From the NCBI GenBank assembly GCA_028023455.1, contig JAQFVV010006203.1, forward strand, positions 8,338,821 to 8,402,820: DNA of 64,000 nt, written 5' to 3'. Positions 12,550 through 24,747 of the stretch are shown here, piece after piece. Both the position numbers and the translations under genes were made by a program. Within the stretch, counting starts at the first letter, position 1. Each line of letters opens with the position of its first letter. Source of the stretch: Epiperipatus broadwayi. Lineage: Eukaryota; Onychophora; Udeonychophora; Euonychophora; Peripatidae. Below the pieces are notes generated by a model, which had not been told where the DNA came from, did not search any database, and saw only the letters and a list, made by a program, of their open reading frames with translations.

Positions 12550-13740
12550 TGTTAGTTATAATTATTATATTTTCCTTCTATTAAATTCTTTAATATATTT
12601 AAAAGCTGTATATTTTTTGCACAATCTATTTTATGTCCATAATTTAAATAATGAACATATAATGCAGATTTATCATCTCTTACATTAATTGCCTTATATT
12701 TTTTTGCTCTTTCATCTAATTGTTTTCTTGTATGTTCATAGTATATCATATTGTAATTTCCACAGTTAATTTTATATATAATTATTTTTTATATTTCATA
12801 TCATCTCTTATTTTATAACTACTTATTAATTTATCTAGATTTTTTACTATATCAGCATTCTATGTTACATGATGTTTTTAATCAATATAATTTTTATTTT
12901 TTAGTAATGTGTTGCAAATTTTAGAAAAGTATGAAAGTTTTACCCATTTTTTATTAGAGGTGCTATTTATAATTTAAATTAAATGGTTTTTATTAAAAAG
13001 TATGTTTATAATAAATACTCTTATGGTTATATTCATAATTTTTATGATATTCAATTTCATTTTTATTATTTTTATCATTTTTACATTAAAATTTTTAATA
13101 ACTGCCAATTTTTGTATCTATTGTTGTTGTGAATCTAAACAAATTATTATTTTTTACTTATCCTCTTTAATAAAATGTTTTAATATAGGTTTGTTATCAT
13201 TATCTATATTAATCTTTACATCTAAATACTTTATTTTAACATCGAATACTAATTTTGTAAATTTAATACTATATATATTATTATTAGAATTTTTAAAATA
13301 TTATTTATAGCTTATTTCTTACAATTCAATATAATGTCATCAACATATCTAGAATAATATACTATTACTTGATTTATTATTCTTTTTTTAATTATTTTAA
13401 TTTCTAATTCATTTATAAAAATTGATGACATTAACCCACAAATTGCACAATTTATTATCTATCTTTTTTGATCATTCCAATATCCATCATTGTATTTAAA
13501 ATATAAAATATTATGTATTAATTTTAAACCTTCTTCTATACTATCTATTATATTTATATCTGTAATATAGATAGATAGTTTTTGTATTAAGATCTCTATA
13601 CTTTTTATTCTTAGAATACTTGGATGCATTCCATTGTGAAAATACTTTAGTTTCTATTCGCTTTTATATTATTTATTTATGATAAACATCTGCATTTTTA
13701 ATGCAAAATTCCTAATAATCCATAATATATGGTATCTATT
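12550..13740 (-). pseudogene. Degenerate Penelope-like element (RT + GIY-YIG), minus
   Basis: Minus-strand remains of a Penelope-like retroelement. Around 13480-13310 the translation contains GLMSSIFINELE and YYSRYVDDIILNC, the reverse transcriptase motif with catalytic YVDD. About 600 bases downstream, 12749-12552 reads MIYYEHTRKQLDERAKKYKA, followed by YVHYLNYGHKIDCAKN. This corresponds to the GIY-YIG endonuclease of the PLE pair at 57.6-63.8 kb (MIYIGQSAKSKIERGKEHDR, CHFLETGHIMNCEES). The order RT then C-terminal GIY-YIG is the Penelope hallmark. Many stops and frameshifts make it old and dead. It sits between GATA and TATC arrays. Confidence 0.75.
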
Positions 13741-13806
13741 TGTTTAAATATTTACAAAATTTCTATAGATATTTTATATTATACTGTGTGATTTATTTAA
13801 ATACAG

Positions 13807-14125
<319 letters not shown>

Positions 14126-14640
14126 GCAATCAACCCTTAAGCTATCACTAATCTCAATCTGTTGTCTTAGTAAATATATATATATATATAGGTATAAGTA
14201 TGTGGATAGATGAGTAAATAAATAACTACATAGATGGTATTTAAGTAGATATAATATATAGGTAGATATTAGGTAGATATATATTGATAGATAGATAGAT
14301 ACACACAAATGAAGACATAGATAAATAGAATGGTAACCATATATATATATATATATATATTGAATGGGTGAAAAATAAATTTGATAAAAGAATATATGGG
14401 AGGTAGGTAGATAAATAGGTATATAAATAGAGAATCACTTATAGACAGACAGATTGACAGTTAGTCATTTAGATAGACAGACAGAGAGACATATAGATAG
14501 ATAGATGGATAGATGGTTAAATAGATACATAGATAGATGTGGATATATATATATATACAGATAGATAGGCAGATATATGGATACATAGACAGATAAACAA
14601 ACAGACATATAGATAGATAATAGGAAGATAAAAGATAAAT
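14126..14640. repeat. Decayed GATA/TAGA-rich satellite
   Basis: Repeated TAGATA, GATAGA and TAGGTA words with many substitutions, bridging the TATC array and the GACA/GATA array. It includes (TA)n at 14166-14180 and 14338-14360. Looks like a long tetranucleotide satellite losing purity. Confidence 0.7.
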
Positions 14641-14902
<262 letters not shown>

Positions 14903-15001
14903 AAATTAATCTAAGATTAGGATGAATTAAACTTTGGTTCAGAACTATCATTGGGATAAAATTATCTCTCATCAAAATTTTAATATATATATATAATTTA
15001 C

Positions 15002-15235
15002 CAAAATAAGGAAGAGCAATTCTTTCACAACTTCGAACATTTTCTGGCCAGTCGCACATATTTGTCTGTTCGTTGAAGGCAAGAACATCAGGACATTTTT
15101 GTCTAATCTTTCTACCATTAATGCAGTGATGAAATTCTAAGCAGTTAATTTTGAGTACAGCTCTTACAGCGCTACAAGTTTCTCTTTCTAATGCAACTGG
15201 TATATCAACTTGTACAAGTTCTTTTTCAGTAGTTG
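15002..15235 (-). CDS. Internal exon, chitin-binding type-2 (CBM14) module
   Basis: Exon of 234 nt between acceptor GTAACAG (15236-15237) and donor GTAAAT (starting 15001); both boundaries are phase 1. It encodes a short linker (TTEKELVQVDIPVALE) and one CBM14 domain with six cysteines: ETC, INC, HHC, QKC, NMC and RSC. NEQTNMCDWPENVRSC carries the conserved Cys-Asp-Trp-Pro of the chitin-binding fold. The spacing between the first two cysteines is short but within family range. The donor is followed within 100 bases by a long GATA array; reading through it would give a long YLSI-repeat tail, which I take as intronic and not protein. Confidence 0.85.
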
Positions 15236-15706
15236 CTGTTACGATAAAAACCAAAGAATTATTATAAGCTTTATAACAATACAGAATAATAAAATAATAA
15301 TAATAGCATAAAAGAAATCAGCATGAATATAAATTCCCTTTACAACTATGGTTCAAAATATGAATGTCATTAAAAAAATTATGTTGGGAAAATCTTTATT
15401 TTAAAGACTTTTGCCCAATATTTCTTTTTCTGAGTATATATACATAATATTTGTAAAATTATATTACTGTGATGACCTGATTTTTTATTTATTCTTCTTC
15501 ATAACGAATCTCCTGAAAGCATAATGTGAAGAAAAATTTGTTGAAACACAATGCAATAGACTTGTTCAGTGAAACTTTAAAATACAATATAATGGGGATA
15601 TCACAATCAAGACAAAACCTATGGCTTAGTGTGAGAAATCATTATATGAGAAATTTAAGACAAGCAAATATTGAAACTAAAAAAAACAGCTCGTTATGTG
15701 GACCAT
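15236..15706. other. Intronic AT-rich sequence
   Basis: No supported feature. A 60-codon plus frame at 15526-15708 has no recognisable domain. Confidence 0.4.
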
Positions 15707-15900
15707 AAAACAGGCAAAACTCTTCATATAGTAGTGCCACTCAGTGCAAGCGAGAGTAATCAATGGATGCCAGAAGGCTTGTGCATAAAATTCCTATCTA
15801 GTGCCTAATCACCCAATATTCCCAGACTGTTTTAATAACAGTTATAAGCAAGTAGAAGAAATGATAATCATATTATGTGTATGTGGAACATCTAATGAAA
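15707..15900 (-). repeat. Z repeat fragment (related to window end)
   Basis: 15707-15828 is the reverse complement of 63820-63935 with moderate divergence (shared GAGTAATCAATGGAT, AGGCTTGT and ATCTAGTGCCTA). From 15829 the text GTTTTAATAACAGTTATA instead matches 63937 onward in direct orientation, so this copy is a rearranged, snap-back fragment. The hammerhead-like part of the family is missing here; the join falls inside it. Confidence 0.6.
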
Positions 15901-16977
15901 ATGTCAAGTGCATAAGAAAATTTTTTTAGTCTGCACAAGTCCACTTGATCTATACCTCATGTCTTTAAGCTCCTTCATGCAGCAGTGCATTAAATCTTGT
16001 ACAAGTATTTGAAAATAAATCCTTAACAGTTAAAAATATTATTTAATAAATCATCCTTTCTATTAAAAAAAACTGATAATCATGTGGTCAGTTGCTTACT
16101 AAGTCATATGATGTTCAAACATACAGATATCACATTACACATAATAATTGAAACCATTTAATTAAATTGAGATACTTTTATAGATTCTTCAGCCAAGAAT
16201 GAGTCCAGAAACTTTCAGATCTTAGAATCAGATATTACTACATCATCAGATTTTTAGTTAAAAAAAACTTGCAATTGCTATGCTGAATAGAATTAACGAA
16301 GAAAAATTTTCTATAACTATAAATGAAATTGATACTATCAAAAAAGCTGTTAATAGCACAAGCAGAAATATGGATGTTTTAATATCAAAATTGTACAATT
16401 ATCACTACATCTATCACTTTCTTTATTTTTCTGTAATATTTTATATAAATACAATTTGTACATCTTACTTCAAACACTTTATAGCAAAAAATATTATATG
16501 TATGCCTACACAACCTGAACGTGACTGTCCTGCAATATTCCTCAGATCTATGATAAAATGGTAAATAAAATAAATATATAAATAATATAATGAACAAATG
16601 TAATCAATTTCAAATTTAGTGATTATATTTGTTAAAAGTAAACAATAAAATGCATTACATTTATTTATTATATTATCTTATTTTATTAATCATTATATCA
16701 TAGCTCTGAGGACTACTGACAGGGTAGTCGAAACACCAGGTTGTATGTATATATATATATATAATAATAATAATAAAAAATTGCTATAAAGCGTTTGAAA
16801 TAAAATGTACAAATTGCATCTGTGCAATAATACAGGAGGAAAAGTACATTTTATCGAATGATCAAAAATTATATTTATTTTAGTGTACCAACAATCACCA
16901 ATTAAAGTAATACACAAGACTTCATTTTTCTTTAGTTTATTTACTTTTTAATATTTCGCAGCAAAAAGATTTTAACT
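15901..16977. other. AT-rich sequence with a CGAAAC hairpin at 16702-16739
   Basis: 16702-16739 holds CTGAGGACTACTGACAGGGT followed by AGTCGAAACACC. GACTAC pairs with GTAGTC just before GAAAC, a form reminiscent of the ends of Penelope-like and hammerhead-bearing elements. GTTAACTCAGTGGAGAGC at 16981-16998 resembles a tRNA A box. No gene is seen. Confidence 0.35.
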
Positions 16978-18162
16978 CCCGGTTAACTCAGTGGAGAGCA
17001 TGAGACTCTTTAAAGAGATTTGTTAACAATGATTGTTTCTAAAACAAAACAAATTGTTAATTTCGTTTTAAAGATTAAACGGAATAAGATACATAATATT
17101 TTACATATTCAACGTATAGATACTATTACAAAGAAACTTGATAATTCAGATGCTAATAATTTAGATATTGGTACTAATCAACAAAATAATTTAATAATTG
17201 ATCATATTTTAGATAGGCATAAACACTTTATTTCTAGTTTTGATTTTAAAGAAAATCATGATGCATAACCAGATGATTTACCAGTTATTAATACTGTATA
17301 CACAATTCCTAAGCGATTCTCTATATATTTGCAAATAAATAAGATAAGAATAAACAACATAAAAATAAATGATTGACATTATACAGTACATTAATTCTTA
17401 AAATTAGAAAATTATATAAATTGGTAAGATGTAGATAACACATTAACAATTTTGTGTTCTTTATTGACAATAATATTATTTCTAAGGATCTAAAAGACAA
17501 ATTAATATCAACATTGATCAGCATCCTAGAAAATGCATAGCTAAATGGTATAGAACATTAAACAAATACCTATCATATTAATTATATTCTTAAAGATTCT
17601 TTTTGGGTTAAGCTTAATTTAGTTAAAAAGAAATAATCGATTTCAATAATGATAATTTAATAAAAATAGATTAAGAAAAAATATTGGAGAAATGGATTGA
17701 TTAACAAAAAGGAATATTGTTTAGAAAATTCAATAAAAAATGATTCATTGTTTTAAAAATGTAGTAAAGTTGGGAACCTAGTAAACTTTTTGAAAACCTT
17801 TATATTTCAACTATACTAATGTTATAAATATCTAGTTATTTGAGTCCTGGCATTATGTAAGCATTTGATCATCTCCAGATATATCAAGTACTATTAGACT
17901 ATCATATAATCTATTAAATTTACTTAATCCAAACTGGCTTATCCAAGATTCATATGACTTTTATCTCTTCCATGTGTAATCACGGACGTTAGTTGATCAT
18001 TGAAAAGTTCTATACATCTGTATACAAAAAACAAAGAAAGCAATATATGTTGACTACTAAAAAATAGTTTATTTTTTTGCTCAACAGTTTAATCGTATTA
18101 ATAAATGAATGAATTTAAAATACTTCAAAACATAAATAATTTTACTTGATGATTCCGATTAA

Positions 18163-18187
18163 TTTTTTTTTTTTTTTGGGGGGGGGG
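18163..18187. repeat. T15G10 homopolymer junction
   Basis: Fifteen T followed directly by ten G, inside the degenerate PLE. Unusual composition; could be a sequencing or assembly weak point. Confidence 0.9.
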
Positions 18188-19014
18188 AAATAACACTAGC
18201 AATACCATTAATAAAACGCGATCTTATTGAACACCTCTACATAAGAGAAACATTGCATTTGATACAAGCATTGATAGGGGCAATTAGTATATTATAAAAG
18301 CAATTAGACATAAAAACATAAGAAGCTTAAGAGCAATTTAACATTGAATGAAAAATATATAATTTAGGGAAAAAAATATTACTATAAAATCAGCTGATAA
18401 AGGAGGAACGATAGTAATTATGAATAAAAATGACTACATAAATAAATCTTTGCTTCTTTTAAATGACAAAAATTTTTATGAACTCATAAGTAAACTATTT
18501 AAAAATATAACTTTCCAGCCTGAAAGATATGAAAACAAAATGTCTTTTTGATAGGGATATATATATATGTGTGTGTATGTGTGTGCGTATTATTACCAAA
18601 CAAAAATCAACTCAGTATATTTTAATATTCTATCCAAAGTCTATAAATCGGGCTTTCCTTGCAAGCCTATAGTAGTGTGCATCGGTTGTCTTACAGAAAA
18701 AAATTTCGCCATTTATTTGGTGATTATACATGATATTCCATAACTATTCATCTCTTATGTTAAAGGTATTACAAAAAGTTTGTTCACTTTTTAGAAAATA
18801 TTAAACCTCAACTATCAAATACATGCTTTCAAAAACTTTATACATTGTATCACTATATATTAACATACTTCATAATGATAGTATTGAAGCTATTGAATAT
18901 GCTTAGCAAAACAGAAAATATGTTCGACACCAAATTATAACTATTACTGAATTACTGTATTCAATTTTAAGAAACATTTTTATTTATATATATTATTTAC
19001 AAAATCAAGATAAT

Positions 19015-19150
19015 ATTTGAAATACATGCATTTTTATACCTGGAGCTTAATTGTAAATATAAGGGACTTGAACTCAGACTTAAGTCTGAGTTCAAAATTC
19101 CTATATTTACAATTAAGCTCCAGGTATAAGAATGCCTGTATTTCAAATAT
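19015..19150. repeat. Palindromic insertion (about 65-bp arms)
   Basis: Near-perfect inverted repeat centred at 19083 (ACTCAGACTTAAGTCTGAGT). The arms read TACCTGGAGCTTAATTGTAA on one side and its complement on the other and extend to AATACATGCATTTTTATACC / AAGAATGCCTGTATT. It interrupts the RT frame of the surrounding PLE. MITE or snap-back fragment. Confidence 0.85.
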
Positions 19151-19533
19151 TACACATTAATCCTGCATTCTGCCTATCTCTCTTCTATGTATTTAAATGG
19201 ATACGGTCCTACACATAATATTGGCATCAGCATTGAATTTGGACATTCCATCTTCAGATTTTCAATGATATGGATGGCTGAATAATTGGAGTAGATTAAA
19301 ACATGTCCATTAAAGTACAAAAATTTTTCTATATTAATATAAACTGGGCACTGATTGTATATATGTGTGGGAGATGATCATCTAGATCAACTAAAGAGTG
19401 CTGGTTCAGCTCAAAATACATATATTAGTGATTATTTATCTTTTGTATGTGTGTGGTCATGTGTATCAGTAATATGAGATAGTGTGGATAGTTGAACAGT
19501 GCTTGAAAGTCTGGGTTTAAATTCCCTATATTT

Positions 19534-19631
19534 GTCAAGCTTTGGTGTTTGAGTGGTCAGCACAGCCGCCTTACAAGCAGTTGTCTCGGGTTCGCTTACC
19601 AGCCGATGCTTTGATACATGAAAAAAAATCT
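19534..19631 (+). mobile_element. tRNA-derived SINE, plus copy
   Basis: A tRNA-like head with GTTTGAGTGGTCAGC (A box) and GGGTTCGCTTACC (B box), then GCCGATGCTTTGATACATG and an A-rich tail. It is flanked by CCTATATTT at 19525-19533 and 19632-19640, a probable target-site duplication. Same family as 23781-23891, sharing the AGCCGCC, TTGCAGT/TTACAAG and GCCGATGCT parts. RNA polymerase III transcribed in life; mobilised by a LINE. Here it lies inside the 17.0-20.6 kb PLE. Confidence 0.75.
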
Positions 19632-20689
19632 CCTATATTTAAAAACAAGGTAATAAAATGGATATCAAAATCACATTAAATTATCCCAACATTTTTGTGG
19701 CCCAACTGGAAACCTCTACACTTAAAAACACTAGAACTTAAATCTCATACTTGATTTAGATATATAGATGGCGTCTGCTATGGCAATATAATAAAGAAGA
19801 ACTTCATACTTTCTTCAATTACCTAAATAATTTACTTCATTTTCATAATGTTGAAATTATTTATTATAATAATTTTTTAGAACTAATATATATCAAGCCA
19901 AGTGACCTAGATATCGACATTATCGTAATAACTATACTAAGCAATTTTTAACAATCTGAAGTAAAGGAAAAATTTCAATAAAATAGCACTGTTGGATAGG
20001 CAATAATAAAATCTCCAGAAATTAATAGAGAAGAAACTTCTTTTATCTAAGAAAAAATTAATGAATTAGAAATTCCACCACCAGTTTTTATTATTATTAG
20101 TGATTTATTTAATACTAGCCATATATTACAGAAATACTTTAACATATTTTTTCCAACCTACCCAATGTTGTGTATTGAAAACAAAACAAATAACGATAGT
20201 CTTGAAAAACAAACTTTATTATTAAATTTGAATCAGAAAGAGAATGTTTTTCATGTGAAGATAAAAATAGTTCAAGGTAATACTATTAATGATTTTAAGA
20301 GGTATATTCCCAACTATGCCAACTGTAAAAGAATAAAGATAATATATTTAATAGAATGTAAATGAATTGACAAAGAATCTACATATTAAAATGATTAACC
20401 ATGGATTTAACATTTTATGTAAAAATGAAGATAGACCAATTTTTAAACACTTCAATTTACCATATCACTCAATTGGTGATTCAACAGTTATCCTATTACA
20501 AAATAATTTTTCTTCGACAAGAGAAAAAACAGAAAGAATGTTTTTTATTTGTAAATTTAAAACTTTACATCATCATGGTATGTAAATGAGCTAGGCACAA
20601 TGACATCTTTGAATTACCACGTTTTCTATTTTTCATTTATTATTTTTTGTTCATTAATAATTTTTATTTAATAAGTTAATTAAAGTGAA

Positions 20690-20935
20690 AGGCCGAAAAC
20701 CTCTTGTAAATGCTTTTAAAATGCTCATGTGACAGCCAATAAGATATAATGATGACTGTATAGGGAGGTCTTAAGCCACAACACAAGACAGAGATTTTAT
20801 AAAAAAAAAGGTAGTTCCACCTTTATCTTTACTTAAATTACTATATATATATAAAAGCCAGTCTGAAGCATTTTGACTAAAAGCGCATGCAAGAGGTTTT
20901 CAGCCTTTCACTTTAATTACGAACTGCTTGCGCTT
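20690..20935. repeat. Inverted flank repeats GTGAAAGGCYGAAAACCTCTTG
   Basis: AGTGAAAGGCCGAAAACCTC at 20688 recurs inverted at about 20891-20914 (GCAAGAGGTTTTCAGCCTTT). They enclose about 180 bases downstream of the PLE's GIY-YIG region. Likely the terminal (pLTR-like) structure of that element or a small MITE. Confidence 0.6.
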
Positions 20936-21207
20936 AATAAATAATATTTAATAAGTTAACTAATAAGATTTTGTATATTTTTTATTATTGGGATTTAATA
21001 TGACTATACAATTTTTGTACACATGATTTTTGTATACATGTTTTGTACAGATATATATATATATGTGTGAAAAACAAAAAACACAAGTTAAAAACTTGCA
21101 TACGCTTGTATTTATGACTATAGATGGCGTTATACCAAAAACACCTTCAAGCGTTTGTTTACATAAATGTCAGAGCGAGTATTTCACTATCTCTAACTTA
21201 ATTTCCA

Positions 21208-21251
21208 CCTTCATATCATGATTTCAAGCTATTTGCTATCGTCAGTGAAGG
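21208..21251 (-). ncRNA. Hammerhead-ribozyme-like motif, 400-bp unit copy 1
   Basis: On the minus strand: CCTTCA, CTGACGA, TAGCAAATAGCTT, GAAA, TCATGATA, TGAAGG. It maps onto a type I hammerhead: stem I CCUUCA/UGAAGG (6 perfect pairs); core CUGANGA; stem II AGC/GCU with loop AAAUA; GAAA; minimal stem III UC/GA with loop AU; and AUA as the NUH cleavage triplet. All core bases are present. Weak points are a U-U opposition closing stem II and the uncommon AUA triplet. Activity is not shown. Confidence 0.55.
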
Positions 21252-21607
21252 ACAGGATTAAGAAACTAGATCTAAAACACAAACTCTGAGCGTTTAAGAA
21301 ACAGTTTCTATTCAGCTTGCAAGCGTGAATCTTTTAGACACGTAATGTCTTCAAACTCAGCATCGCATGCCAGATAGCTACATGGGTCTGATATCAGTTC
21401 AGCATCACCACATAGTAGAAGTCTCTGCAATATATATCATTGCAAGAAAGACCTCAAAGGTACATTTATGAAAAACAAAAACACAAGTTAAAAACTTGCA
21501 TACGCTTGTATTTATGACTATAGATGGCGTTATACCAAAAACACCTTCAAGCGTTTGTTTACATAAACGTCAGAGCGAGTATTTCACTATCTCTAACTTA
21601 ATTTCCA

Positions 21608-21651
21608 CCTTCATATCATGATTTCAAGCTATTTTCTATCGTCAGTGAAGG
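21608..21651 (-). ncRNA. Hammerhead-like motif, copy 2
   Basis: Exactly 400 bases from the first motif, so self-cleavage at both would release a 400-nt unit. Stem I, both core strands and stem III are unchanged. One base in stem II (C to A) leaves only AG/CU pairs, so it would be weaker than copy 1. Confidence 0.5.
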
Positions 21652-22017
21652 ACAGGATTAAGAAACTAGATCTAAAACACAAACTCTGAGCGTTTAAGAA
21701 ACAGTTTCTATTCAGCTTGCAAGCGTGAATCTTTTAGACACGTAATGTCTTCAAACTCAGCATCGCATGCCAGATAGCTACATGGGTCTGATATCAGTTC
21801 AGCATCACCACATAGTAGAAGTCTCTGCAATATATATCAGTGCAAGAAAGACCTCAAAGGTACATTTATGAAAAACAAAAAACACAAGTAGCTATCTGAC
21901 ATGCGATGCTGAGTTTGAAGACATTACGTGTCTAAAAGATTCACGCTTGCAAGCTGAATAGAAACTGTTTCTTAAACACTCAGAGTTTGTGTTTTAGATC
22001 TAGTTTCTTAATCCTGT

Positions 22018-22061
22018 CCTTCACTGACGATAGAAAATAGCTTGAAATCATGATATGAAGG
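22018..22061 (+). ncRNA. Hammerhead-like motif, inverted copy 3
   Basis: Same sequence as copy 2 on the opposite strand: CCTTCACTGACGATAGAAAA, then TAGCTTGAAATCATGATATG and AAGG. Confidence 0.5.
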
Positions 22062-22419
22062 TGGAAATTAAGTTAGAGATAGTGAAATACTCGCTCTGAC
22101 GTTTATGTAAACAAACGCTTGAAGGTGTTTTTGGTATAACGCCATCTATAGTCATAAATACAAGCGTATGCAAGTTTTTAACTTGTGTTTTTTTGTTTTT
22201 CATAAATGTACCTTTGAGGTCTTTCTTGCAATGATATATATTGCAGAGACTTCTACTATGTGGTGATGCTGAACTGATATCAGACCCATGTAGCTATCTG
22301 GCATGCGATGCTGAGTTTGAAGACATTACGTGTCTAAAAGATTCACGCTTGCAAGCTGAATAGAAACTGTTTCTTAAACGCTCAGAGTTTATGTTTTAGA
22401 TCTAGTTTCTTAATCCTGT

Positions 22420-22463
22420 CCTTCACTGACGATAGAAAATAGCTTGAAATCATGATATGAAGG
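22420..22463 (+). ncRNA. Hammerhead-like motif, inverted copy 4
   Basis: Identical to copy 3, 402 bases further on. Stem I and core are intact; stem II carries the A substitution. Confidence 0.5.
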
Positions 22464-22559
22464 TGGAAATTAAGTTAGAGATAGTGAAATACTCGCTCTG
22501 ACGTTTATGTAAACAAACGCTTGAAGGTGTTTTTGGTATAACGCCATCTATAGTCATAT

Positions 22560-23764
22560 ATATATTTTACCATAGATAAAATAGTCAATTATTATTTATA
22601 GTGTGTATGCATGTTTAGTATACATATTTACATTGCTAATTTGATTAAAATAATATTAAATTACATGTATTTAAAAATATTATTTTTATATCTAAATATT
22701 TAAATAGATATTTAAAAATATTGAATATATATAAATATACAAGGTATTTGAAAATATGATTTTGAACATGTATTTTAATTTGTAAATTTTATTATTACTA
22801 TTACTCTTTAAAACATTTTAATTTCATGAAAAGTGAGTTTTTATCAGGGATTTAACTCTTAATAACAGACTATAGCAATGAGTTAAATTTGAGCTATACC
22901 ATAAGAAAAAAAGTTTTTAAACCCCTGATTTTAATTTGGTCTTTCCTTCTTAACCAGCATCTGAATATGCTAATCATACATAATCAATGTATTATGTATT
23001 TTATTAATATTTGGATTTTTACTATAGAAATGAGTAAATGAGTAAAGAAAACATTTGTTCCAAGAGAACTTTACCTTTGGAGGAATCTGCAAAACATTAT
23101 GTAATAAGAACATTTGAGATTGCTGAATTAAATTTAAAATTGGGAATGTTTATCCTATAGGAATTTGTCTTCATGTTTTACTAACACATAATTATTTGAA
23201 TTCATCATCCTTATCTTCGCGTTGCTCCAGAGACTTTATGTTAAGAAAAAAAAAAACTTTGCAAATTAATTTTTTTTTAAAGTTAATTAAAGAAGATTAA
23301 TTATTTTTTGTTTGTTATTGATATATCATAGATAGATAGATTTATTTATTTATTTGCTTATTTATTTGTACTATTTCCTTGACTTCAAGAACGTCTTAGA
23401 TAGCGTATTACAAGTTGCAAATTGCCAATAATTGATTATTATTTAAATATAATTTCTTAGATGGATTATATATATTTCCTTATATGTTTTATTGAAGGGA
23501 GATATTTCTCTATTTAATGTCTCGAAGTGAGCAATTGGCTTAGAGGATAGTAAAGGTATGAAAGATAAATATTGTTGTCAGAAATGGTGAAGTGAGATTG
23601 ACAATAATTATGGCAATTTAAAATTAAAAAAAAAAAAAGCAATTAATAATTGTTATAAACTAAAAGTTTTATTTTCAGTTTACCATTTACTGTGCCGTAA
23701 CATTTGCCGTACTATATAATTTGAAATTATTTACATGTTCTTATTCATACGTATGTGTGTCTTT
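22560..23764. other. AT-rich sequence without recognised feature
   Basis: Short TTTA/GATA runs near 23320-23375 and nothing else supported. Confidence 0.45.
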
Positions 23765-23780
23765 CTTATGCAGTCTATTT

Positions 23781-23891
23781 ATATATATATATATATGTCA
23801 TAGCATCGGCCGGGACGCGAACCCACAACCGTCTGCAACTTACTACTTGCTTGCATGGCGGCTGCGATACCACTCGGCTAACAACGCAAGA
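23781..23891 (-). mobile_element. tRNA-derived SINE with 16-bp target-site duplication
   Basis: On the minus strand the head reads GTTAGCCGAGTGGTATCGCA (A box) and GTGGGTTCGCGTCCCGGCC (B box), then GATGCTATGACATAT and a (TA)n tail. A perfect 16-base duplication, CTTATGCAGTCTATTT, flanks it at 23765-23780 and 23892-23907. That is direct evidence of target-primed insertion. The intact promoter boxes and perfect duplication make it a recent insertion. The (TA)n 3' tail may seed some of the AT microsatellites nearby. Confidence 0.9.
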
Positions 23892-23907
23892 CTTATGCAG
23901 TCTATTT

Positions 23908-24745
23908 CATATATAATTAGTAAATATTCAATTTTATGAATGTGTTTTTCTGTTATTTTCGGATAATGTCGTATGCTAAAAGAATTGAAAGAATTAGGGA
24001 CTTATCTATGTGAATTTATTTTCCAATGTATAGAATGAAATGTATTAAGTAGTTGTAAGAAAGAAAGTTATTAGTGATATGTTCTATGTTGATTGGGATT
24101 GAGAACTTTCTACCTTAATGTATCTAAGTATTTGCCTTGAGTGAAGTTTTCAGATTGCGTAATTATGCATTATAAAGATGATATTTTATAAAGATATGTA
24201 GTGTATTTCCCTTCTATTCTGATGGTGAGATTGAGTTCCACACCAATAGTATACCTCAAAGTTAGGTGCAGAGTCATTATTTCATTTAGATTTATTAGAC
24301 AAGAGGCTTGTTTATTCCTCATATGCTTAATTGTTTTTTGAATATTTGTTTGTTATCATAGAATCATAGCTATATGAAATGTAGTCGGTGCTTAAATAAA
24401 TGGTAAGATTAAATTCTTTATGGAATATTAAAGAAGAAATAGTGTTATATTTGTTGGTTGGTCTATGGCATTATCCGTATTATGACACTTATTTAGTAAC
24501 TCATAAGCAAACCAACAGGATGTAAATATATTGATTTAGTCTTAATTATAGCATAAGATGTGAAGCAACATGTAATGCAAATAACCTTGCAATCATGAGA
24601 GTATAATACTATTAAATTTATACATCAGGAATTAAATATTTTAGATTATATCATATTAATTTACTACAAGCTTTAAATCAACAAATTATCAGAATGATTA
24701 TTTTTTTATTTTGGATGTGTGAAAAGTATAGCTATTCAAAAGGAT
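23908..24745. other. AT-rich intronic sequence
   Basis: No gene, RNA or repeat recognised. Confidence 0.45.
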
Positions 24746-24747
24746 TA

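Larger units (their letters stand above)
17020..20590 (+). pseudogene. Degenerate Penelope-like element (Neptune/Poseidon-like), plus
   Basis: Collinear plus-strand fragments of one PLE. An N-terminal region is at 17020-17560. The fingers motif ITIKSADKGGTIVIMNKNDY is near 18378-18440 (family: ADKG..VV). FYILSKVYKSGFPCKPIVV (family: LPKIHK..RPI) is near 18620-18680. SLYINILHNDSIEAIEYA is near 18850. The catalytic region, degenerate FRYIDG followed by LWQYNKEELHTFFNYLNNLL, is near 19755-19850. A C-terminal GIY-YIG endonuclease is at 20300-20575 (RIKIIYLIECK, IFKHFNLPYHSI, then REKTERMFFICKFKTLHHHG). Multiple stops and frameshifts kill it. About 600 bases between motifs near 19020 and 19640 are a later insertion holding a palindrome and a SINE. 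Confidence 0.8.
21069..22556. repeat. 400-bp repeat: two direct plus two inverted copies
   Basis: Copies 1 (21069-21468) and 2 (21469-21868) are head-to-tail with an exact 400-base period (ACACAAGTTAAAAACTTGC at 21081 and 21481). After a short junction at 21888 come an incomplete inverted copy 3 (to about 22203) and inverted copy 4 (about 22200-22556). Copies differ by only a few bases, so the array is young. Each unit contains a hammerhead-like motif and no ORF. Unit length, tandem state and ribozyme motif fit the described metazoan retrozymes or ribozyme-bearing satellites. Its end, CAAGTTAAAAACTTGC...ATGACTATAGATGGCG, resembles the hairpin repeat at 26926-27060. Confidence 0.9.

Noticed and set aside
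13002-13310. 102-residue hydrophobic plus-strand ORF
   Set aside because: Antisense shadow of the degenerate Penelope-like RT on the minus strand.
16702-16739. CTGAGGACTAC...GTAGTCGAAAC as a hammerhead
   Set aside because: Two extra bases separate stem II from GAAA and no NUH triplet or stem I partner follows.
19755-19790. AGATGGCGTCTG as another CTCF-like site
   Set aside because: Falls within the decayed RT catalytic codons of the PLE, so the match is explained by coding ancestry.
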